A stretch of DNA of 64,000 bases from contig JANCIK010000006.1 of assembly GCA_028532985.1 (NCBI GenBank), positions 868,001-932,000 of the forward strand, given 5' to 3'. This document shows, in pieces, positions 57,201-64,000 of the stretch. Position numbers and translations under genes: made by a program. The notes beneath the pieces were generated by a model that was not told the DNA's origin, did no database searches, and saw nothing but the letters and a program-made list of their open reading frames with translations. This DNA comes from Stropharia rugosoannulata. Its lineage: Eukaryota; Basidiomycota; Agaricomycetes; Agaricales; Strophariaceae. Numbering within the stretch: position 1 is the first letter of the stretch; the number at the start of each line of letters is the position of its first letter.

Positions 57201-58703
57201 GATGCCGCACACGTTCTACGCCTCGGATATTTTTTGACGTCGGTCTGGGCCCTCTTTGCGCATGATACCTCGCATTTCAAACCACCTGCTTGATTTCTGG
57301 CACACATGCGTTCTGCAGATATGGCGGCCCGGGAAGTCAGACCGTAGACGTGCGGTTCTCGAGGGACTGGCACGATTACCTGGCCTGCGGGATGCAGTAT
57401 GTTGTCGTCACTGTTGATGGGCGGGGAACAGGGTACAAAGGTCGCGCCTTGAGAAACCCGGTTAAGGGGAACCTTGGATTTTGGGAAACAAGAGACCAGA
57501 TTGCGGCTGCAAAGTGAGTACTTTATTCACTGCTGTTTTTTGTGCTGGCGGACTGCATTCACTCGGCATGTAGCATGTTTGCGGGCAGAGAGGTTGGATG
57601 GAAGTCAAGTTGCTAGCCGTGCAGGACGGACTGCAGGCTTGTGTATACTGCCTGCAGCCACCAGCGGTTCTTGGTGCTTATCATGCAGTGTGGTACTTGA
57701 GGCGTGGTCTGGACTGGCCAGGACCTGGAAAGCGGGCGTTGGCTGGCTGCGCCTCCTGGGATAAAGTTTCCTTTCATTTCATTGTCGGAGGTCGCCAGCT
57801 CGTCCGTGCGTCAGGGACGGCGGCGTGCCGCAATGGTTCGCCTCTTGCGGTGATTTTTCGCGATTTGGCAGTGTTCTGGGGGCTAGAGGCAGTGATGTTC
57901 TATTGCGGATATTTCACGGACCCCGGGAAAGTGAAATAGACAGTGGGCCCGCTGGTTGGCTGCTCTTCTGTTCCTGGGTCAGCTGTGTGCGACCGTTGCT
58001 CGCCGATTGGACCAAAATTGCCTGCGAAGGGCCGCCGGCTGTGCTGACTAGAAGACGAGAACTGACGCGCGGTACACAGAGTCTGGGCAAAGAAGCCGTA
58101 CGTAGACCCGAAGCGAATTGGGATCTGGGGCTGGGTGAGTGGTGCTGTTAGTTTGTTCGTGTTCATTGCTGACGGTCTTGATTTATAGTCCTATGGAGGC
58201 TTCATGAGCTCCAAGGTTGTAGAGGCGCATGCAAAAATACATTCGCTGGCGATGGCAGTCGCGGTGCGTTCTAGACAACTTACATCAGACTGCTGCTGAT
58301 TTTTTTTGCAGCCCGTGACAAGCTGGCGGCTTTATGGTATGTTGGTCAGCATGAATGCGCACAGCTGCTAATTGGCTGCACAGACTCGATCTACACGGAG
58401 CGGTACATGAACTTGCCGGCGCTGAACGAGGGGGGGTACGTAAATGCGTCGATCTCGAGCGTGGACGGTTTCCGCGACGTCGACTTCGCTCTCGCGCACG
58501 GCAGTGGGGACGACAACGTGCACTTTGCGAACAGCGCGCACCTGCTGGACATGCTGACGCAGGGGCAGGTGCGGGGGTTCCGGTTCCGGATGTTCACGGA
58601 CAGCGACCACAGCATAAACCGGCGCGGGGCGCAGCGGGAGATCTACGAGTATCTGAGTGGGTTCGTCTGGGAGAAATGGGGCAAGGGCGCAAGACGGATG
58701 TAG
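54211..58703 (+). CDS. Dipeptidyl aminopeptidase, family S9B (Ste13/Dap2-like)
   Basis: Type II membrane serine peptidase that removes X-Pro or X-Ala dipeptides; yeast relatives act in the late Golgi (Ste13) or vacuole (Dap2). The start at 54211 gives a ~110-residue acidic cytosolic tail ([14 protein letters not shown]) followed, after an intron, by the anchor [20 protein letters not shown]. The beta-propeller spans exons to about 56850 ([20 protein letters not shown] is the conserved Glu-Glu motif that binds the substrate N-terminus). The hydrolase domain has [52 protein letters not shown] (nucleophile Ser, split by an intron near 58134), [10 protein letters not shown] (Asp) and [13 protein letters not shown] (His). 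It ends at 58703. Two introns near the active-site exons are long (about 420 and 566 bp) while the rest are about 50 bp. Catalytically intact. Confidence 0.93.
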
Positions 58704-58944
58704 TAGATTAGCGGATAATGATAGAGCGCCTGGCTGGGCCTAGACGCGGGTCGGCGTGGAAGCGAGCCAGGTCCAGACGAAATGAACTGGGTTGCGCCGG
58801 GCGGCGAGCTGGCGGTGTACTCGATTATATATTCAACCCTCTGCGCCTCGAAACTGCTGTCCAGTCATGCCCCCCCACACCTTCTGCTGCGACCGTCCGT
58901 CGTCCTCGTCGTACGCAGCGAGCTCGCCCCCACCTCCGCCCCAG

Positions 58945-61175
58945 ATGCGGCCCCTCGGCCTCTTGCGGGCCCGGGCGAACCCCGCGCCGCGCCCGGCTAG
59001 TCACGCCCCTGACTTCAATTTTCGCAAGCACTACTTCAATGACCTGCTCTCTGACGACGACGACGCCACCAGCTCAGACACCTCCTCCCGCAAGCGCCCT
59101 CGCATCCCCAGTACCACCCCGCCCACCGACGACGAGGAGATCCGCTACTGGGACTACTCCCGCAAGTGTAGCCCCCACCCCGAGCGCCTAGACAAGTGGT
59201 CTACCAGAATGGACACCACCAGCACCGCCATCCCCCCTGCCGACGAGGCCGCCGTCTCCAGTTCTTGTGATCTCGAAGACTGGGAGGATCTCAAGGAGCT
59301 CTTCGCCCGCGCGGCGGAGATCTACGAAAGTGAGTCGATGGCCGTTAGCAGATGCTGCCCGCGATCCTGACGATCGGGTAGATCAGCAGCCCACAGAGGC
59401 AATGCCCCTTCTGCGCGGGGTGATACATGAGTGCCATCGGTTCATGCGCATGTACTACGACCCATCAGTAGTGTACTCGCCCCCAGCCCTGGAAGTGCAG
59501 ACGCAGTCTGACCAGACCCCACCTGAGCAACGCGTTATCCGCGACTGGCTCGCCGAACGGCCGCCCCTGTACCCGCCCCAGGCCTCCGAGAAGGACCTTC
59601 TCTCCCGCGCACGAGCACGGGCGAGCTCCGAAAAGGAGGAGAAGAAGTGGTGAGTGGATATATGCGCTTGTGACGGTGACAGATGCTTAACGGAGGGCAT
59701 ATAGCAAGTGCAAAGACCTCTCGACGGCATTCTACACAATACTAGGGACGACGCTCTTCTTCTTCGGCAACCTTATCGACCAGGATGCGTCCCTGGCTGC
59801 GCCAGGCGAAGCGGACCGGCCAATCCCGTACTGGCTTGCTGCCCTAGATGTGTTTGAGATTGGAGAGAATCTGCCCGTGCGGACGAGCGGGCGAGGGTGT
59901 CCTAGCGCTCCGGAGGACTGGCGGATGGCAATCATCTGGGGGCGCACACTGGTTTGCCTCTCCCATGAAGCACTGGCGCGCGAGAAGGAGGGCAACGGCG
60001 TGGCTGCTGCCTCACGCGGACTCGACTCGGGCAAAGTGGACACGTCGTCTGATCCGTTTGCGGGGATCGCAGCTACCTTCTCTTTCCGCCTCCCAAAACC
60101 AGGTGTTATGCCCAGTATAGGAGGCGTGGACGACGTGGAAGATGACGACGACGCACCTAAATGGCCTGCCGGCTCACCATTTGCGCTTATCCACGAGCGT
60201 CGCCTGCCGCGCACGGGGCGTTTATCACTGAAGAACACCTCGGCGGACGAGATGATGTCCATTGCCAAGGATCAATTCTCTCGAGGCATCTTTCACATGC
60301 CGCATCCTCTTCATACTCGCAGAGGAGCTGCTGCTGTGCCTAGGAGGAAGACCTTGCCCGCGGTATTTACCTCGACTCCGTCTATTGCTGCCTATCTTGC
60401 TGCATCTTCTCAATCAGGCGTTGCTGCAGAGACCTCCGCCGCTGGCCCCGAGATAGAGGAATCCTCATCAGCGGGGCCGGGTCTGCTCCCCGGAGAAACA
60501 TTTTCTCGGGCCAAGGAACTCTTTACCATTGCCTCTGAAGTCCTGGACGTGGCAGAGCGCTTCCCCTCCCCTGAATCACGAGCCAATCTTGCTTCCTTTG
60601 CTGACGGCGTGCTTTCGCAAATGAAGCTCGAGGCTAGTTCCGAGCATGCAGCGTACGGGTCGTGGGCACGAGCAGGCGCCATTGTTCTTGCGCGCGGCCG
60701 CGCCAACCTCGTCGTCGGTACAGCGAAGGCTGAAGAGATCGAGGAGAGGTTAGAGAACGGCGACAACACAGTGTGGGACTCGGACGAAGCGCTTGACGGC
60801 CGCGAAGCACTGGGTGTTGCCATTGTATACCTCGAAAAAGCGCGGGAAGCCTTACTTGCTAGTCGTTCCGAGGAGGGTTCGGAGGCTATCATCGTCGAGG
60901 CGACAGATGCCGACCAGGGGGGGCTCGATGCATTCGACGACATGGATGAGACTCTGTCAGATGACGGGGCCGAGGCAGTTCAACCTGCGTCGTCTGGTAA
61001 TGAAGAGACGACCGTGGAGGAAATCGGCACCATGCTTGCGGAGGCGCTATTGACACTGGCCAACCTCACACAAAATCCTAAGGAGCGGGAGGTCCTGTAT
61101 GCTCGTGCCCAACGCGAGGGCGGGGACGCGATTGAGCTCGACGAGTGGGAGGACGAAGATGGGATGGATGTCTAA
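58945..61175 (+). CDS. ETT1-like protein (enhancer of translation termination)
   Basis: The ATG at 58945 gives MRPLGLLRARANP, similar in pattern to the RPLGLxK start of yeast Ett1; an earlier ATG at 58867 would add 26 Pro/Ser-rich residues. An acidic Ser-rich stretch (NDLLSDDDDATSSDTSS) leads to EDWEDLKELFARAAEIYE, then (after a gtgagt...tag intron near 59330) MPLLRGVIHECHRFMRMYYD, resembling the GIVHECDRLLR motif of Ett1. After a second intron (about 59650-59702) come LSTAFYTILGTTLFFFGNLI and PYWLAALDVFEIGENL. The rest is helical, with LGVAIVYLEKAREALLASRS and ALLTLANLTQNPKEREVLYA reminiscent of TPR-like C-termini, ending acidic. Yeast Ett1 is a nuclear protein needed for efficient stop-codon recognition. 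Large insertions make assignment to this family probable, not certain. Confidence 0.65.
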
Positions 61176-63771
61176 AACCTTACGCCCGTCTACGCTGCTG
61201 GACATCGCGCATACTTATTTTGCGCGCCTAATATTTTCATTCTTTTCTTGCATTTTGGTCATGCTAGCTTTGCTTTCGGTCATTTTCTTTCACCGTTTCT
61301 TTCCATAGTCTCACCGCAAGTCTGCATAGATACACACACACACACACACATTGCCCCTGTACTCATACCACCCACACTCACATCCTCATAGCCTATCACA
61401 CATACGCCACATCTACATTTTACATGACCCCCACCATAGGACTGCTGCCCGTTATTACTCACACTTACGCACCGAAAATGCAATGTACCACCAGGCACTT
61501 GGATGTACTCGTATTTCGAAAGAAAATATGCTATCTCTCTCGAATTTTACTGCTAGTCGCTGCTGCACGGACGTCCGAGCTTCAGCATTTTTCAACGGTG
61601 CGCTGCGCGCGCCTTTGCATTGCTCATTCTTCGCACACCCTCAGGCATAATCCAGGGGCAGTGAACCAGTCCATATACGGGGTCCCTAAGGATCAGCGAC
61701 CTACTCTGTGAAAGTACTATCTTATTGGCGCCCATGGACACAATGGGGACAGGTGCGAGCGAGCAGTTCGACTGCTGAACTCGGTAAAAATGTGGCTAGG
61801 ATAGGTATAGGCTAGGAGTCCAGCGTCCGGTCTCATGTCATTCACTTCAGAACAACGTAATTATTTTAGTCTACACAATACTGCGAGAGTTCTCAGTCCG
61901 AGTCCCGCGAGGAACCCTGCGGTTATTGGTGCACTGTCGCGCCTCCCCATAGGCGCAGCCTACGGGCCCTGGGTGGGTGCTTGACAGCTGCCACAGTTCA
62001 ACGTTACATTGACTGGCCGTACGCGTCATACATAGGTGCTAGTGCTCATTGAATATATGCATATGTACTACGATTTGATAGGTTGTCAGTGCTGGCGAAT
62101 CCAGGCTCTGAGCCTTCCGGGATGGATGACTGGCAATTTACGTTAGTTTTTGATGGAAAGAATACATACCTCTAGACACACTTGAAATTTTACAGCTACT
62201 ACATAGCTCGATTCAGCTGGAGGCCTGGTCCTGGGCTCTAAGCGTTGGTCTATCATCTGCGTGTACTATGTACCGAATCCGGCGCGTGTAGAGCTTGTAA
62301 CTACACAACCCCGATGTACAACGATCAGGACAAGACGAGTCTAGTAGCAAACATTCGATGACGAGCAAAGTTCTCGTTTGAATGAATTTATAAAAGTAAA
62401 AGCAGGTTTTCTGTAGCACAGTCAGCCGTTCAAACGATTTGTGCGCTGAGAGTTTCGCCCCGCAGTCAACGTCTGGATCCGAGTCGAGGACCGCCTTGAG
62501 ACTAAGAATACACATACTCTGGACAACACCCCGAAGCAGAACCTTCGGGTAGTCCTCTAAGACTACGCGGGTGGCAAAATAGCAACTTCCAACGGCGCTG
62601 CTGTGAATCACAAATCACACTGGTTCGTTGCTACGGCTCAATACACAAAAGTGCTTGTCAACATGTCACCGCCTGTCGGACACTGGGCACTGCGAAGCTG
62701 CGAGCACCTCAGGTCGGGTTGCGGATCCCTATTGGCTCCCTGAGCATCTAGTTCCCCAACCAATCCCTGGGTGCGGGGCCCAGACCACTCACGACGCGGG
62801 GAAGCCGGCGTGCCGTGAGCGCCACAGACGCCGCGTTCCAGGCCAATCGGAGCGCACGACCAATGTTGGTGATATTTATATACCGCCAAGTGGGCGTTTC
62901 GCGCGCGTGTCAACTGAAGTTGTGCACTTGAGCCTACGGTGGAGGTGGACTGGAAGAGCTTGCGTGCTTGTGCTCTCAGGAGCTCTTTCAGCTGCGAGAA
63001 AGGATGTAGAGACCGCTGCTCACCGCTATGCCGCTCACTTTAAGACTAACTGTAACCCAATTTGGAAATTGAGGAACGAATGGACGCGCGCTTAGTAGCA
63101 TGTACCTCGATAGCAAATGAGCCGTCTTGATGTCCAACGGTTCGACGAAATAGGGTCACGACTCACAAAGGAGGTTGCACGGCCGTAAGTAGTGGCCAGG
63201 CTACGGTGCGCTAGGAGTATCAGGCAGAATTCTGGACAGTCAGATTCGCATGGCGAATCTTTGCCTGTCCCGCACATCCCCGGATACACTTTCTGATCTT
63301 CTTTTCGTCTGTAAAGTATTGTATATGTGTTATTATCCTGCTATCCCCTTTTCATATGTCTGTTTTATATGTCATGTAAGATATGTTTTAAATTCCATGA
63401 ACTTATGAATGACTTGGGTATAGCTGCTGGCCCTCTCACCTAATGCGATGTTCGAACTTCGAAAGTCACATCACTTCTGGAAACCGCGTGAGAACAAGCA
63501 GTCACGCCTCAGAGGACTCTACTAATTCTACTCACAGCAAGCCGCAACGGGACCAGTATTATTAGGAAATTTGTAGATACAGTAGTATACATGTACAGAT
63601 AATATATATATGTGTATAAAGAGGACCCCTTGTCGATAACATAGTTAAAAAGCCCAAGTACGACGCATAGCCGTAGAAATGGGGACTGCCGGGTAAAATT
63701 TCACGCCTATACGTGGGGCCAAATCACACTTGAATTTCGCACTAGAATCAATTTACAATCTATGTTTCTAC
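61176..63771. other. 2.6-kb interval without a convincing gene
   Basis: Begins with the 3' flank of the ETT1-like gene and a dinucleotide repeat. Open frames (up to about 155 codons at 62628-63095) are Arg/Ser/Cys-rich and have no domain or intron support. I see no element ends. Confidence 0.6.
61332..61350. repeat. (AC)n microsatellite
   Basis: A run of about nine ac dinucleotides in the 3' flank of the ETT1-like gene, followed by looser cacac and cacat words up to about 61410. Confidence 0.9.
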
Positions 63772-64000
63772 CTACGGTGTAGTTGGCATAAGAGGAAGCA
63801 TTTCCTGAAATACAAGCCACACAATCTCGAAAGTAAGCTTCTCTATGCCAAGTGTAGCAAAGATACCTTGGGCATGAGCAGCATACTCAGGTGATACAAA
63901 CTGAATCAAGTCTTCTCCTCCAATGTCCTCCATTAATTGTTGGACAACATCAACATTGACAGGCTGTAAGCAGTTTTTGCCCCCAAAGCGCTCACATAAT
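63772..64000 (-). CDS. C-terminal end of an unidentified protein, continuing beyond the window
   Basis: Reading the minus strand from base 63999 there is an open frame of 75 codons with no start, ending at the stop 63772-63774. It contains RFGGKNCLQPVNVDVVQQLM, IGGEDLIQFVSPEYAAHAQG and ends FQEMLPLMPTTP. Sequence quality and uninterrupted frame to the edge suggest a true last exon. I do not recognise the family; the rest lies to the right of the window. Confidence 0.55.
   Translation of the reverse strand, partial: LCERFGGKNCLQPVNVDVVQQLMEDIGGEDLIQFVSPEYAAHAQGIFATLGIEKLTFEIVWLVFQEMLPLMPTTP

Noticed and set aside
57598..58151. Open frames between the active-site exons of the peptidase
   Set aside because: They lie in the 566-bp intron; the conserved peptide (AAK then [10 protein letters not shown]) joins across it with gtgagt and acacag borders.
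62628..63095. 155-codon plus-strand frame as a gene
   Set aside because: Arg/Cys/Ser-rich without domain, helix pattern or splice support, and the opposite strand is equally open in part.

Overview
The window reads as nuclear DNA of a filamentous basidiomycete fungus (Agaricomycetes; a Rhizoctonia/Ceratobasidium-like genome would fit, but this is inference). Conserved proteins are split by many 45-70 bp GT-AG introns, genes alternate strands, and there are no operons or ribosome binding sites. I found no tRNA, rRNA or CRISPR. Gene bounds below are first base of the start codon to last base of the stop, introns included, unless stated; exon joins were deduced by eye from conserved protein sequence plus GT...AG borders.

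Layout. 1-11.3 kb is repeat-rich and gene-poor: a 17-bp minisatellite at the left end, a duplicated GC-rich block, hairpins, a MITE-like element, a ~195-bp degenerate satellite, several unrecognised minus-strand genes, and a dense array of 13-bp palindromes (GTTC-N5-GAAC) at 10.0-11.2 kb. 11.5-15.2 kb holds a DUF6533-like membrane protein gene and a HAMP-repeat gene that looks like a group III (Nik1-type) histidine kinase without its kinase and receiver domains. 15.4-21.6 kb carries STT3 (oligosaccharyltransferase catalytic subunit) and a MATE transporter. 22.1-28.9 kb has a predicted secreted agmatinase-family ureohydrolase, an amino-acid/GABA-type permease and a HpPgdA-like polysaccharide deacetylase, possibly a nitrogen-scavenging neighbourhood. 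29.5-41 kb holds a small cytosolic-type unknown, two multi-pass membrane proteins, a GPI-anchored-looking haem peroxidase, a decayed alpha/beta hydrolase, and RNase H2 subunit C with a short second copy of its C-terminal exon about 4.4 kb away. 42-48.9 kb holds the mitochondrial fission dynamin DNM1 and a BCS1-like AAA ATPase, convergent. A 4.3-kb gene-free stretch follows. 53.1-61.2 kb is a compact housekeeping block: SYS1 (Golgi), a dipeptidyl aminopeptidase of family S9B, and an ETT1-like protein. The right end is gene-poor and closes with the C-terminal end of a gene running in from outside.

Functional themes: secretory pathway genes are frequent (STT3 in the ER, SYS1 in the Golgi, S9B dipeptidyl aminopeptidase in Golgi/vacuole, secreted or anchored agmatinase and peroxidase); DNM1 and BCS1-like are both associated with mitochondria. 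These are mostly unrelated neighbours rather than a designed cluster; only the 22-29 kb trio plausibly shares a metabolic theme.
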